Source of the DNA: Subdoligranulum sp.
GTDB lineage: Bacteria > Bacillota > Clostridia > Oscillospirales > Ruminococcaceae
Length of the DNA: 46,443 nucleotides
Direction of reading: 5' to 3'
Assembly (NCBI GenBank): GCA_004555405.1
Contig: SFIE01000023.1
Location: forward strand, 1-46,443
Shown: one piece after another, positions 14,714-23,672 of the stretch
Numbering within the stretch: the first letter of the stretch is position 1
Layout of the letters: each line of letters starts with the position of its first letter
Notes under the pieces: generated by a model
The model's database searches: none
What the model saw: only the letters and a program-made list of their open reading frames with translations
Told to the model about the DNA's origin: nothing
Made by a program: the position numbers and the translations under genes

Positions 14714-16081
14714 TTATTCTACCATCATATCGCAGGCTTTGTACAGATCGCCGCAGCTCATGCACACCACCAGATCACCGGGGCGGGCATGGGCCTTTAC
14801 CCAGTCGGCGGCACTCTTTAAACCGTCCACCACCACGCTGCCCGGCAGCTTGGCGGCAAGGTCTTCGCTGCGCACCGAGCCATCGTCTACTTCACGGCTG
14901 CCCATGATGGGCAGCAGCACCACCTGATCGGCCATGGAGAGAACCTCGGCAAAATCGTTCATCAAAGCCTTGGTGCGGGAATAAGTGAACGGCTGATGCA
15001 CGGCAATAATGCGCTTATAGCCCATGGCGCGCGCCGTGGAAAGCGTGGCGCGCAGCTCGGCAGGATGATGTGCGTAATCGTCTACCACGGGTGCGCCGTT
15101 GCACTCGCCCTTGATCTGAAAGCGGCGGCCTGCCCCTGTGAAATTGGCGGCAGCGCGCACGGCATCCTCGGGCACAAGGCCCAGCTCACGCACACCGCAG
15201 CACAGCGACAGCGCATTGTACACATTGTGCCGGCCGGGCACGCCCAGCTTCAGATGGGCAAAGGGCGCACCATGCTCCAGCACATCAAATGCATAGAAGC
15301 CGGGCTTGTATTCCTGAATATTCACGGCCTTATAATCGGCATCGGCGGTGATGCCAAAGGTGATGGTGGGGCGATCGATGCCTGCAAGGGCATCGCAGGT
15401 GTTGGTATCGTCGGCGTTATAGCACACCGTGCGGCTGAGCAGCGCGAATTTGCGGAAAGCCTGCTTCAGGTTTTCCATCGTGCCGTAATATTCCAGATGA
15501 TCGTTGTCAATGTTCAGCACAACGCCCAGAGTGGGGGCAAGATTCAAAAAGGTTTCGCTGTATTCGCAGGATTCGATCACGATGCTTTCACCGCTGCCGG
15601 CCTTGCCGTAGCCGCCGATCAGGGGCAGCTTGCCGCCGATCACCGCGCCGGGATCACGCCCCGCAAGCTCCAGCATAGTAGTGAACATACTGGTGGTGGT
15701 GGTTTTGCCGTGGGTGCCGCTGATGCACACGCTGTGTTCATAAACACGGCTTACAAAGCCCAGAAGAATGCTGCGCTCAATGCAGGGAATGCCCGCTGCG
15801 TGGGCGGCCTGCATTTCGGGGTTATCCTCGTGAATGGCGGCGCTGTATACGATCATCTGGGCATTGCCGATGTTTTCGGCGGCGTGGCCAAAGAACACTT
15901 TGATGCCCATGGCCTGCTCGGAGTCGGTAACCTTGGTTTGCTCTACATCGCTGCCGGTGATCTGATAGCCGCGCTTGTGCATGATCTGAACCAGCGGATA
16001 CATGCCGCTGCCGCCCACGCCGATAAAGTGCAGACGGTGAATGCCATCCAGAAGATGGGGGTTGTAAGTAGAATAAGACAT
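14714..16081 (-). CDS. murC: UDP-N-acetylmuramate--L-alanine ligase
   Basis: The 455-residue enzyme adds the first L-alanine to UDP-MurNAc in the cytoplasm. It has the Mur-ligase order: N-terminal Rossmann-like domain with GVGGSGMYPL (21-30), the ATP loop GTHGKTTT (122-129), a central domain with NIDNDHLEYYG, and the C-terminal domain with VVDDYAHHPAE. Length fits MurC and the HHPAE motif separates it from MurD/E/F. The ATG at 16081 follows AAAGGAG; upstream residues in the open frame are not conserved. It is transcribed away from dpaA across a short shared control region. Confidence 0.95.
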   Translation of the reverse strand: MSYSTYNPHLLDGIHRLHFIGVGGSGMYPLVQIMHKRGYQITGSDVEQTKVTDSEQAMGIKVFFGHAAENIGNAQMIVYSAAIHEDNPEMQAAHAAGIPCIERSILLGFVSRVYEHSVCISGTHGKTTTTSMFTTMLELAGRDPGAVIGGKLPLIGGYGKAGSGESIVIESCEYSETFLNLAPTLGVVLNIDNDHLEYYGTMENLKQAFRKFALLSRTVCYNADDTNTCDALAGIDRPTITFGITADADYKAVNIQEYKPGFYAFDVLEHGAPFAHLKLGVPGRHNVYNALSLCCGVRELGLVPEDAVRAAANFTGAGRRFQIKGECNGAPVVDDYAHHPAELRATLSTARAMGYKRIIAVHQPFTYSRTKALMNDFAEVLSMADQVVLLPIMGSREVDDGSVRSEDLAAKLPGSVVVDGLKSAADWVKAHARPGDLVVCMSCGDLYKACDMMVE

Positions 16082-16142
16082 AAGCGATCGCTCCTTTATG
16101 AAAAACGGCGCCGTGGGGCACTGTGAAATAAGTCTATTTCTT

Positions 16143-16152
16143 ATTATATAAT
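16143..16152. promoter_or_regulatory. Symmetric -10 element between murC and dpaA
   Basis: ATTATATAAT reads TATAAT on both strands. It is about 60 bases before murC (minus) and about 95 before dpaA (plus). Neither side has a good -35, so the assignment to both genes is tentative. Confidence 0.35.
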
Positions 16153-16247
16153 GTTCCGCATACAAAATAAACACTTTGGGCAAAAATTCTCACCCAACAA
16201 AGGCAAAGCGCATAGCATGGGGCAAACAGCGGAAGGGGTGGGACTTT

Positions 16248-17036
16248 ATGCAAAGAACTTTTTCGGTGGTGGGAGGCGATGCCCGCCAGCAGGCGGCCGG
16301 GCGCTGGCTGGAAAAACAAGGCTGCACGGTTACCGGGGCAGAGGAGGTGTACCGGGCAGATTATATTTTGCTGCCCATGCCGCTGGATGCCCACCGTGTG
16401 GGGCTGGCGCGGCTGCTGCGCGCTGCACGCCCGGGAACGGTGGCGTTTGGCGGCCGGGTGAGCGAGGCCGTGCAGGCAGCCGGGCAGGCAGCGGGCATTC
16501 CCATTTGGGATTACTACCGGTGCGATCAGCTGGCCCAGTGGAACGCGGTGCCCACCGCCGAGGGGTGCCTGGCACTGCTTTTGCAAAACCGGCCCCGTAC
16601 CCTATGGGGCAGCAATGTGCTGGTGGTGGGCTATGGGCGCATTGGGCGGGCGCTGGCTGTGCGGCTGCTGGGGCTGAAAGCGCAGGTGACGGTGGCGGCC
16701 AGAAGGCCCGGTGTGCGCGCACAGGCCATGGCCGACGGATGCCGTGCGGTGGACCCGGCGCAGCTGGAAAAGGCAGCGGCACAGGCCGACTGTGTGGTGA
16801 ACACCGCCCCGGCGTTGGTGATCACCCGGGGCGTTCTGGAGGCGCTGCAGCCCGGCACGCTGGTGGTGGATCTTGCCAGTGAGCCCGGCGGAACCGATTT
16901 TGCTGCAGCCCGGGCGCTGGGGGTGCGTGCCATGCACGCGCTGAGCCTGCCCGCCCGCTTTGCCCCTGAAACAGCGGGAGAGCTGGTGGGGCGCACCGTG
17001 CTGCAGATGATCCGTGAGCGAGAGGAGGGAGCCTGA
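16248..17036 (+). CDS. dpaA: Dipicolinate synthase subunit A
   Basis: The 262-residue protein is the NAD(P)-binding subunit (SpoVFA) of the enzyme that makes dipicolinic acid, the calcium chelator of the spore core, from a lysine-pathway intermediate. The Rossmann motif VLVVGYGRIGRAL lies in the middle, after an N-terminal domain containing LPMPLDAHRV. The ATG at 16248 follows AAGGGGTGGGAC. It is immediately followed by dpaB with no gap (TGA then GTG). In Bacillus these genes are expressed in the mother cell under SigK; no convincing SigK promoter was seen here. Its presence argues that the organism forms endospores. Confidence 0.9.
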   Translation: MQRTFSVVGGDARQQAAGRWLEKQGCTVTGAEEVYRADYILLPMPLDAHRVGLARLLRAARPGTVAFGGRVSEAVQAAGQAAGIPIWDYYRCDQLAQWNAVPTAEGCLALLLQNRPRTLWGSNVLVVGYGRIGRALAVRLLGLKAQVTVAARRPGVRAQAMADGCRAVDPAQLEKAAAQADCVVNTAPALVITRGVLEALQPGTLVVDLASEPGGTDFAAARALGVRAMHALSLPARFAPETAGELVGRTVLQMIREREEGA

Positions 17037-17615
17037 GTGAAGGATGGATGCACCATCGTGTTTGCACTGACAGGGAGCTTTTGCACCTATTCCAAGGTGC
17101 TGCCGCAGATGATGCGTTTGGCGGCGCAGGGGGTGCAGATGATCCCGGTGATGAGCTTTCAGGCCGCAGAAACCGACACACGCTTTGGCCGTGCCGAGGA
17201 CTGGAAGCAAAAACTGCAGGAGATCACGGGCAGCCCGGTGCGACACACGCTGCCGCAGGTGGAGCCCCTGGGCCCGGGAAGGCAGGCCGAGGCCATGGTG
17301 ATCGCGCCGTGTACGGGCGCTACCCTGGCAAAGCTGGATCTGAGCATTGGCGATACGCCGGTCACGCTGGCGGCCAAAAGTCTTTTGCGCACGGGCTGCC
17401 CCATTGTGGTGGCGCCCTCAACAAACGATGGCCTTTGCGGCAGCGCAATGCATATCGGCAGCCTGCTGGCCCGCAAAAATTTTTATTTTGTGCCGTTTGG
17501 GCAGGATGACCCCGTACACAAGCCCTACAGCCTGCAAAGCGATTTTGAGCTGCTGGGCGACACCTTGCACAGCGCGCTGCACGGCAGGCAGCTGCAGCCG
17601 ATCCTGACCGGATGA
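17037..17615 (+). CDS. dpaB: Dipicolinate synthase subunit B
   Basis: This 192-residue flavoprotein-like subunit (SpoVFB) is the partner of DpaA. The N-terminal ALTGSFCTYSKVLPQMMRL and the later MVIAPCTGATLAKLDLSIGD are typical of the family, as is APSTNDGLCGSA. The start is a GTG at 17037 right after the dpaA stop, with GAGGAGGGA overlapping the end of dpaA as ribosome site. Terminator follows at once (17620-17653). No asd or dapA accompanies the pair, unlike Bacillus. Confidence 0.9.
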   Translation: MKDGCTIVFALTGSFCTYSKVLPQMMRLAAQGVQMIPVMSFQAAETDTRFGRAEDWKQKLQEITGSPVRHTLPQVEPLGPGRQAEAMVIAPCTGATLAKLDLSIGDTPVTLAAKSLLRTGCPIVVAPSTNDGLCGSAMHIGSLLARKNFYFVPFGQDDPVHKPYSLQSDFELLGDTLHSALHGRQLQPILTG

Positions 17616-17619
17616 AAAA

Positions 17620-17653
17620 AGGCGGCGCAAAGCAAAAAAGCTTTGCGCCGCCT
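17620..17653. terminator. Terminator between convergent dpaB and the Wzy-like gene
   Basis: AGGCGGCGCAAAGC (17620-17633) pairs perfectly with GCTTTGCGCCGCCT (17640-17653). A-rich bases on the left give the minus strand a T-run, so it can serve the minus-strand gene best. Confidence 0.7.
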
Positions 17654-17658
17654 GGCGT

Positions 17659-18954
17659 TTAAGTGGCTTTTGAGGGTGTGCCGTCCTCGGGAAAAGGCTG
17701 GCCGAACAGCAGCGGGGCAAACAAAAGCAGCATGAAGTTGCTGAATATGCAGAAGAAAAAGGATTCAAAGGGGCTGTGTGTGATCCAGCAGAAAAGCACA
17801 CACACAAACCAGTAGCGGCGTGCTTTTAACAGGCGGTAGATCAAAAGGCAGGAAAGTATGACCAGAACAATGGTCAGCAGAATACCGCCTCGATAAAGCA
17901 TATAAAAATAGCTGTTGTCGATGATAGGCGCATCCATCCCGGGCGCAGGGCTTTTGGGAAGCTCTTGTGCCAGCAGACGGGGGGAAGCCAGCGTGGTGGT
18001 ATAACGCCAGTTTTGCAGCCGCCCGTTGGAAAATCGGGCGATCTTTTCCCATACGGCATTGCTGGGATCATAGCCCCATGCGGCTACGGCGCTGGCTGCC
18101 AGCAAAAACAGGGGCACGGCGGATAAAAGGCCGCGAATGGCCCGGTTTTGCAGTACCCGGCATACCAGAGGGAACAAAAGGCAGAGCAGGATCAAAACAG
18201 CGAGTGCAAGAAACACGCTGCGGGAGCCGGGAAATTTTTTGACAAACAACAGGGTGGGAAGCAGCATCCAAAGGGCGGCGAGTTGGCGTTTTTGTGCCGG
18301 CAGCAGCAACAGGAAGGCGGTGACGATGCTGAGGAGAACGCGGCTCAGATGATTGGGATTTTCAAACCCGAGTTCCATGCGAGAGCTAAACTCGGGATGC
18401 CAGATCAAAAGTACACCTGACAACGAAAGAACGATCAGAACCGCTGCCATGGCGGTGGTGAAGGCGGCAAACCAGGCAAGGGCTTTGCGCCAGCTGATAT
18501 CCTTGAAGGCGGCTGCAAAGCCGAAAAGCGCAAAAATATCCTGCTCGTACGCTGGGAGGATCGCAGCCATAGTGAAAATGTAAAACGCCAAAACGACAAG
18601 CAGCTGGCGCAGATCATAGCGTGTGCAAAAAAAGAATTTGCACAGAAGCAGTATGTAGATCACGGGGTACAGCAGATACATGGAGCCGTATACCCATGGA
18701 GGCGTGACGGTGTACAACTGGCTGGCGTGCAGAAAAATGCGGCCGAACAGCAGTACGAACAGGGCGGCAAAATACAGCGGCCCGGCCAGCTTTTGGCGCT
18801 GGCCCCAGCAAAAATCGCCAAACAGGGCGTGCTCGCAGGAAAAACGGCGGGAAAGCTCGGCGCGAAAATCGCCTGTGCGCAGGCAGCAAAGCCCTTCCCA
18901 AGCAAAAACGGCGGCGGCAAGCGCCAAGGTGATCAGAGCAAACAGCGTATGCAT
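17659..18954 (-). CDS. Multi-pass membrane protein resembling O-antigen ligase/polymerase
   Basis: The 431-residue protein has roughly ten to twelve hydrophobic segments. The family-type features are a long outer loop near residues 290-350 and the motif GFENPNHLSRVLL, similar to the xxNPNxx block of WaaL/Wzy-like proteins, followed by a VKKFPGSRSVFLAL stretch in which GSR is the other conserved spot. Such proteins join or polymerise lipid-linked glycans on the outer side of the membrane. It stands alone, without glycosyltransferases around it, so its glycan is unknown. GGAGGG lies five bases before the ATG at 18954. Confidence 0.65.
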   Translation of the reverse strand: MHTLFALITLALAAAVFAWEGLCCLRTGDFRAELSRRFSCEHALFGDFCWGQRQKLAGPLYFAALFVLLFGRIFLHASQLYTVTPPWVYGSMYLLYPVIYILLLCKFFFCTRYDLRQLLVVLAFYIFTMAAILPAYEQDIFALFGFAAAFKDISWRKALAWFAAFTTAMAAVLIVLSLSGVLLIWHPEFSSRMELGFENPNHLSRVLLSIVTAFLLLLPAQKRQLAALWMLLPTLLFVKKFPGSRSVFLALAVLILLCLLFPLVCRVLQNRAIRGLLSAVPLFLLAASAVAAWGYDPSNAVWEKIARFSNGRLQNWRYTTTLASPRLLAQELPKSPAPGMDAPIIDNSYFYMLYRGGILLTIVLVILSCLLIYRLLKARRYWFVCVLFCWITHSPFESFFFCIFSNFMLLLFAPLLFGQPFPEDGTPSKAT

Positions 18955-19050
18955 AGCATCCCTCCGGAATAAGAGAATTGAAAGATAAAACCTTGTATAA
19001 CGCGGCCTCGCTGCAAGGCTTTGGGCGCAGCAGCCGATGGCGCGGCTTTT

Positions 19051-19090
19051 GCGGATACGCTTTAATCATAGCGGATACGCTTTAATCATA
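19051..19090. repeat. Perfect 20-bp tandem duplication
   Basis: GCGGATACGCTTTAATCATA occurs twice head to tail at 19051-19070 and 19071-19090, between the Wzy-like gene and murA. A fragment of the unit may precede it. No coding role is visible; it may alter spacing of control sites. Confidence 0.9.
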
Positions 19091-19190
19091 AAGGATAAAA
19101 AAGAATTTGTCAAAAAGCTGCACACCGGCGGCCCCGGGCGCATAGGCTGGCAGAAAGGGCCGCCGTGGGGCGGCATGGGGAGGCGGAGCA

Positions 19191-20492
19191 ATGAAGCAGT
19201 ATCGAATCGTGGGCGGTACACCGCTGCAGGGGCGCTGTGTGTTACCGGCGGCAAAAAACAGCGTGCTGCCCATATTGGCGGCAACGCTTTTGTGCAGCGA
19301 AACGGTGGTGCTGCACCGTGTGCCCCGCACAAGCGATGTACGCACCAGCCTGCAGCTGCTGGAAACGCTGGGAAAAACGCCCTGCCGCCCGCCGCGCGCG
19401 CCGCTTACCATCGCGCCGGGGCCCATGCTGTGCAGTGAGCTGCCGTGGGATCTGGCGGCGGCCATGCGCAGCTCGATTTTTTATTTGGCGCCGGTGCTGC
19501 ACAAAACGGGCCGGGTGACCATGCCCATGCCCGGCGGGTGCCGCCTGGGGCCAAGGCTGATCGACATTCATCTGGAAGGGCTGGCCCGCATGGGAGCAAA
19601 GATCACATGGCAGCCCAAAACCGTTACGCTTACCCGAAACGGCGTTTTGCACGGGGCAGACTACACGCTGCGCATTCCGAGCGTGGGGGCTACCGAAACG
19701 CTGCTGATGGCGGCGGCCGGCGCACAGGGGGCAAGCGTTCTGCGCGGTGCGGCCTGCGAGCCGGAAGTGAAGGATCTGGCTGATTTTCTGAACCGGTGCG
19801 GGGCGGATATTCACGGTGCAGGCACCCCCATCATTCGGGTGCGGGGCACGCCGGAGCTGGGCGGGTGTGCGTTTACCCCGCTGCCGGACCGCATCATCGG
19901 CGCTACGCTGGCCTGCGCCGCTGCCAGCGCCGGGGGGCGGGTGGAGCTGCCCAACGCCCGGGCAGATGAAATGCAGGATATCCTGCAGCTGTTGGAGCGC
20001 GCGGGCTGCCGCGTGGAACGGCAAAACGGCGTGTGCATTCAGGCCGAGGGAAGGCTGCAGGGAGTGGGAAAAATCTGCACGGGGGCATGGCCCGGCTTTG
20101 CCACCGACAATGCGCCTTTGCTGGCGGCAGCCATGCTGCGGGCCGAGGGCACGACCGAGATCTGCGATACCCTGTTTGAAAAGCGCTTCGCCTGTGCGGC
20201 GCAGTTTGCGGCCATGGGCGCAGATGTGCAGGTGAAGGGGCGCACGCTGTGCATTGCGGGCAGGCAAACGCTGCACGGGGCCGAATGCTATGCGCCGGAT
20301 CTGCGGGGCGGGGCGGCGCTGGTGCTGGCGGCGCTGGGGGCACAAAACGAACTTAGCACCGTGTGGGATGCCGGGCACATTGACCGCGGCTATCCGTGCC
20401 TGGCGGCCATGCTGCGAAAGCTGGGGGCAAATGTGCGTACAAAAACGGTGCAGGGAAGAAAAATCGACACACAACCTTTGATTTATTTATGA
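19191..20492 (+). CDS. murA: UDP-N-acetylglucosamine 1-carboxyvinyltransferase
   Basis: The 433-residue protein catalyses the first committed step of peptidoglycan synthesis, moving enolpyruvate to UDP-GlcNAc. K22-N23 are in AAKNSVLPIL, the catalytic cysteine that fosfomycin attacks is C117 in GGCRLGPRLID, and WPGFATDNAPLLAA supplies the substrate aspartate. Cysteine at this place predicts fosfomycin sensitivity of the enzyme. The ATG at 19191 follows GGGGAGG. It precedes ftsZ by 191 bases, a division/wall neighbourhood; a second MurA may exist elsewhere in the genome. The sequence is somewhat diverged around the active loop (P-R in place of A-R-P). Confidence 0.92.
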   Translation: MKQYRIVGGTPLQGRCVLPAAKNSVLPILAATLLCSETVVLHRVPRTSDVRTSLQLLETLGKTPCRPPRAPLTIAPGPMLCSELPWDLAAAMRSSIFYLAPVLHKTGRVTMPMPGGCRLGPRLIDIHLEGLARMGAKITWQPKTVTLTRNGVLHGADYTLRIPSVGATETLLMAAAGAQGASVLRGAACEPEVKDLADFLNRCGADIHGAGTPIIRVRGTPELGGCAFTPLPDRIIGATLACAAASAGGRVELPNARADEMQDILQLLERAGCRVERQNGVCIQAEGRLQGVGKICTGAWPGFATDNAPLLAAAMLRAEGTTEICDTLFEKRFACAAQFAAMGADVQVKGRTLCIAGRQTLHGAECYAPDLRGGAALVLAALGAQNELSTVWDAGHIDRGYPCLAAMLRKLGANVRTKTVQGRKIDTQPLIYL

Positions 20493-20524
20493 AGCGGTAC
20501 TTGATTTTAAAGGGCGTATTTGTT

Positions 20525-20543
20525 ACACTATTAAATATAGTGT
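20525..20543. promoter_or_regulatory. Palindrome in the ftsZ upstream region
   Basis: ACACTAT (20525-20531) and ATAGTGT (20537-20543) are exact inverse copies around TTAAA-type bases. A -10-like TATAGT overlaps the right arm and TTGATT lies at 20501-20506. A control site for ftsZ is possible but not proved. Confidence 0.4.
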
Positions 20544-20683
20544 GATTAGTGTCGGATGGAGTGCCCAAACGCTGATCACCCTGCCTGAACAAAACAAAAC
20601 GCGGCTGCTGCGCTGCCCCGGAGGGGAAAATAAAAAACAGCAGCCGGACAACATAAAACGACAAAGCTTAGGGGGACTGTTTC

Positions 20684-21850
20684 ATGGCTTTTATTCTGGA
20701 TGAGGAAATGCAAAATGTAACCAACATCAAGGTGGTAGGTGTTGGCGGCGGCGGCGGCAACGCTGTGAACCGCATGGTGACAGCAGGGCTGCAGGGCGTT
20801 GAGTTTGTGGCCATGAACACGGACCAGCAGGCACTGAACCACAGCGGCGCCACCATGAAGGTGCAGCTGGGCGCAAAGCTCACCAAGGGCCGCGGCGCAG
20901 GCGCTGACCCCGAGATCGGCCAGCGCGCCGCCGAGGAAAGCAAGGACGATATCGCCAATGCCCTGCGCGGTGCGCAGATGGTGTTTATCACCGCCGGTAT
21001 GGGCGGCGGCACCGGCACGGGCGCTGCCCCGGTGGTGGCCGAGGTGGCACACGAACTGGGCATTCTGACCGTTGGCATCGTGACCAAGCCCTTTGCCTTT
21101 GAGGGCCGCCGCAAGCAGAGCCTGGCCGAGCAGGGCATTGCCAACCTGCTGCAGCACGTGGACAGCTTGATCGTGATCCCCAATGAGCGCCTGAAGCTGA
21201 TCAGCCAGGAAAAGATCACCATGATCAACGCTTTTGAGGCTGCCGACAATGTGCTGCGCCAGGGCGTGGAGAGCATTTCGGCACTGATCAATGTGCCTGC
21301 CTTCATCAACCTGGACTTTGCCGACGTGCGCTCTACCATGAAGGATGCCGGCTATGCCCACATGGGTGTGGGCAGCGCCAAGGGTGCAGGCAAGGCCGAA
21401 AATGCCGCCAAGGCAGCCATTTCCAGCCCGCTGCTGGAAACCAGCATTGCCGGGGCGCACGGCGTGATCATCAACTTTACCTCCAGCCCGGATATCGGCC
21501 TGGATGATGTGGAAGCTGCCGCCAGCCTGATCACCCAGAATGCACACCCCGATGCCAACATTATTTGGGGTACTGCCTTTGATGAGAGCATGAGCGACGA
21601 GATCAACATCACGGTGGTGGCCACCGGCTTTGACATTGTGCCCGGCACAGCCGCTGCGCCCGCCAAGCCGGCAGCATCGGCCCCCGTGCCCGAGCCTGTG
21701 TTCAGCAGCAATATGTTCAATGTTACCAGCCAGCCTTTGCCCAGCGCCGCCGCACCCAGCCAGCCTGCTGCACCGGCCCCGGCAGAGGACGATTCGGACA
21801 ACGGCTATTTTGATGACATTCTGAGAATGCTGAACAACCGCGGCAACTAA
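20684..21850 (+). CDS. ftsZ: Cell division protein FtsZ
   Basis: The 388-residue tubulin-like GTPase forms the division ring. The GTP-binding signature GGGTGTG is at 107-113, preceded by the GVGGGGGNAVNRM loop, and the T7 loop appears as NLDFADVRSTM. A linker rich in Ala and Pro leads to the C-terminal peptide DDILRMLNNR, the contact point for FtsA/SepF-type partners. TTAGGGGGA serves as ribosome site. Followed by a coiled-coil protein 38 bases later in the same direction, probably one operon. Confidence 0.97.
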   Translation: MAFILDEEMQNVTNIKVVGVGGGGGNAVNRMVTAGLQGVEFVAMNTDQQALNHSGATMKVQLGAKLTKGRGAGADPEIGQRAAEESKDDIANALRGAQMVFITAGMGGGTGTGAAPVVAEVAHELGILTVGIVTKPFAFEGRRKQSLAEQGIANLLQHVDSLIVIPNERLKLISQEKITMINAFEAADNVLRQGVESISALINVPAFINLDFADVRSTMKDAGYAHMGVGSAKGAGKAENAAKAAISSPLLETSIAGAHGVIINFTSSPDIGLDDVEAAASLITQNAHPDANIIWGTAFDESMSDEINITVVATGFDIVPGTAAAPAKPAASAPVPEPVFSSNMFNVTSQPLPSAAAPSQPAAPAPAEDDSDNGYFDDILRMLNNRGN

Positions 21851-21888
21851 AGCGCCCGGGAAAAAACCAAAAGAAAGGAAGCCTTGCC

Positions 21889-23025
21889 ATGGAAGAGATC
21901 ACTTTTGGAAGCAGCTTGATGGGATTTAACCGTGAGCAGGTGCTTCGCTACATAGACAAGTTGGCCGCCCAGAAACTGGAGGAGGATGCCCGGCACGAGC
22001 GTGATACCCAGCAGGCCCGTGCGGAGCAAAACCGCCTGAACGATGAAAAAGACCGTTTAAAGCGTGAAAACGATGATCTGCGCGCCCAGCTGGAACAACT
22101 GCACAGCCAAAGCGAGGCCCAAAAAGCCGAAAATGCAGCCCTGCAGGAAAAACTGACCCGCACGGGCTGCGAGGCATCGGATTTTAAGCAAAGGCTTTTT
22201 CAGCGCGAACAGGAATTTTTGACCCTGAAAAAAAACCGCTATGCGCTGGAGGAAGAAAATAAGAGCCTGCAGGAAAAGCTGGCCGCACAGCAGCAGCAAG
22301 TGAGCGGGGCAGATGAGGAAAAGGCCCGGCTGAACCAGAAGCTGCAGCAGGCCGAAGCCGAGCGCGAGGCCGCCGTGCAGGCGCTGGCCCAGTATAAGCA
22401 GCAGCAAAAAGAGCTGGCCGCAAAGCTGGAGGCAGGCTGTAAAGAGGCTTTGGCCCGTTCCAAGGCAGAGTACGACCAAAAGCTGGCCCAAACCGAAAGC
22501 CAGTTGGCCTCGGCCCGCAAGCAGATGGAACAGCTGCAGCACGAAAGCGAGATCCGCCTTTCGGAAATTCGCATGGAGCTGCTGGACAAAGCCGCCTCGG
22601 AGCGCGAGCGCATGAAGCGCGGCGCGGAAACCATCAACCGGGGCGTGGCCGATCTGCGGGCAAGGCTGAACCGTGTGGACGAAAGCATTTTCCGCGCGGC
22701 CAGAGATCTGGAAAACGCCACACAGCCTATCTATGATGCGCTGAGCGAGGCGGAAACCAATGCACATCACCTGCAGGGGCAAATGCAGCGCTTCCCGTAT
22801 AGCCGCACCGAGGCACCCGGCGAGGCAAAGCCCGCTGCACCTGTGCCGGGAAAGCCTGCCGCACCGGCAAAGCCTGCCGAGCCCAGGGAAAAGCCCGCGG
22901 CACGCCCCACAAAACAGCCGGAAACGCTTGACCTCAAGCAGTCTGCGGCAGAGCAAAAGCACGAAATGAACCACCGTGTGGAAAGCATTTTAGAGCGGCT
23001 GAACCGCATTTTGGGCGATTCATAA
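21889..23025 (+). CDS. Coiled-coil protein with DivIVA-like N-terminus, downstream of ftsZ
   Basis: The 378-residue protein opens with SSLMGFNREQVLRYIDKLA, similar to the N-terminal membrane-binding part of DivIVA/GpsB-like proteins (GFxxxxVxxYID). Residues about 30-270 are an almost unbroken Glu/Gln/Lys/Ala-rich coiled coil, then a Pro/Ala-rich linker (about 300-345), and a short helical tail EMNHRVESILERLNRIL. No catalytic motif is visible. AAAGAAAGGAAG precedes the ATG at 21889. The position after ftsZ suggests a division or septum-organising role, by inference. A terminator follows at 23031. Confidence 0.75.
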   Translation: MEEITFGSSLMGFNREQVLRYIDKLAAQKLEEDARHERDTQQARAEQNRLNDEKDRLKRENDDLRAQLEQLHSQSEAQKAENAALQEKLTRTGCEASDFKQRLFQREQEFLTLKKNRYALEEENKSLQEKLAAQQQQVSGADEEKARLNQKLQQAEAEREAAVQALAQYKQQQKELAAKLEAGCKEALARSKAEYDQKLAQTESQLASARKQMEQLQHESEIRLSEIRMELLDKAASERERMKRGAETINRGVADLRARLNRVDESIFRAARDLENATQPIYDALSEAETNAHHLQGQMQRFPYSRTEAPGEAKPAAPVPGKPAAPAKPAEPREKPAARPTKQPETLDLKQSAAEQKHEMNHRVESILERLNRILGDS

Positions 23026-23030
23026 AAAAC

Positions 23031-23076
23031 AAAAACTGCACCGGATCGGACAAAGCCGAAGGGTGCAGTTTTTTTG
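23031..23076 (+). terminator. Terminator after the ftsZ operon
   Basis: AAAACTGCACC (23032-23042) pairs with GGTGCAGTTTT (23062-23072) and continues into T residues; the interior holds a second small TCGG/CCGA pairing. Confidence 0.8.
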
Positions 23077-23088
23077 TGGGGCAAAGGC

Positions 23089-23670
23089 TCAGCGCCGAAC
23101 GGCGCTGGTGCCTTTTTCTTTTAAATAGGTGGCTTCCAGATCGGCCAGATGCAACTTGACGGCCAAAGGATATTGGTCGTATGCCTGGCTGATGGCAAAG
23201 CAGCCGCCGCGGGCGGCATCGTCAAAGCCGCCCATGTGCCAGCGAATGGCCACGGCCTCGGCGGGCTTTAAGCGCACAAAACGCTCGATCAAGAACACGC
23301 TTTTTTCGCCGTGACCGTAGGGAAAAGCATCTTCAATGGTGAAGGTGGGCACTTTTTCCCACTGGCCGGTCGCCTCGTTTTTTACATTGCGGGTGCCGGG
23401 CTTATAAAAATTGGCCTTGCACACATCGTGCAGCAAAGCGCACAGCGCAAAGCTTTCTTCACTGTCGCCGGGCTCAAAATAATGCTCGCGCAGGCAGTGA
23501 TACACATTGAGGCTGTGCATCAAAAGCCCGCCCGCACAGGCCCCGTGAAAACGGGTGCTGGCTGGGGCACGGAAAAAATCGGTGGTGTCAAGCCAAGCCA
23601 GCAGTTTGTCGGCACCGGGGCGGGTGACATGCTGAGAAAAAATCGAGAGGAACTCCTCGCGCTGATCCAT
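23089..23670 (-). CDS. HD-domain phosphohydrolase
   Basis: The 193-residue protein carries the HD metal-binding set: H in LLMHSLNVY, the HD pair in ALLHDVCKANF, then YGHGEKS, IRWHMGGFD and a closing Asp in HLADLEATY. It is probably a single-domain metal-dependent phosphohydrolase of nucleic acid or nucleotide substrates; the pattern recalls the catalytic half of YhaM, but the OB-fold part is missing. It starts two bases after ydbC ends, so both form an operon driven from 23992-24020. Confidence 0.82.
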   Translation of the reverse strand: MDQREEFLSIFSQHVTRPGADKLLAWLDTTDFFRAPASTRFHGACAGGLLMHSLNVYHCLREHYFEPGDSEESFALCALLHDVCKANFYKPGTRNVKNEATGQWEKVPTFTIEDAFPYGHGEKSVFLIERFVRLKPAEAVAIRWHMGGFDDAARGGCFAISQAYDQYPLAVKLHLADLEATYLKEKGTSAVRR

Positions 23671-23672
23671 GC

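Noticed and set aside
16153..16200. SigK-type promoter for dpaA
   Set aside because: CATACAAAATA resembles the SigK -10 (CATA-N3-TA) but its spacing is off by two bases, and no AC-type -35 fits.
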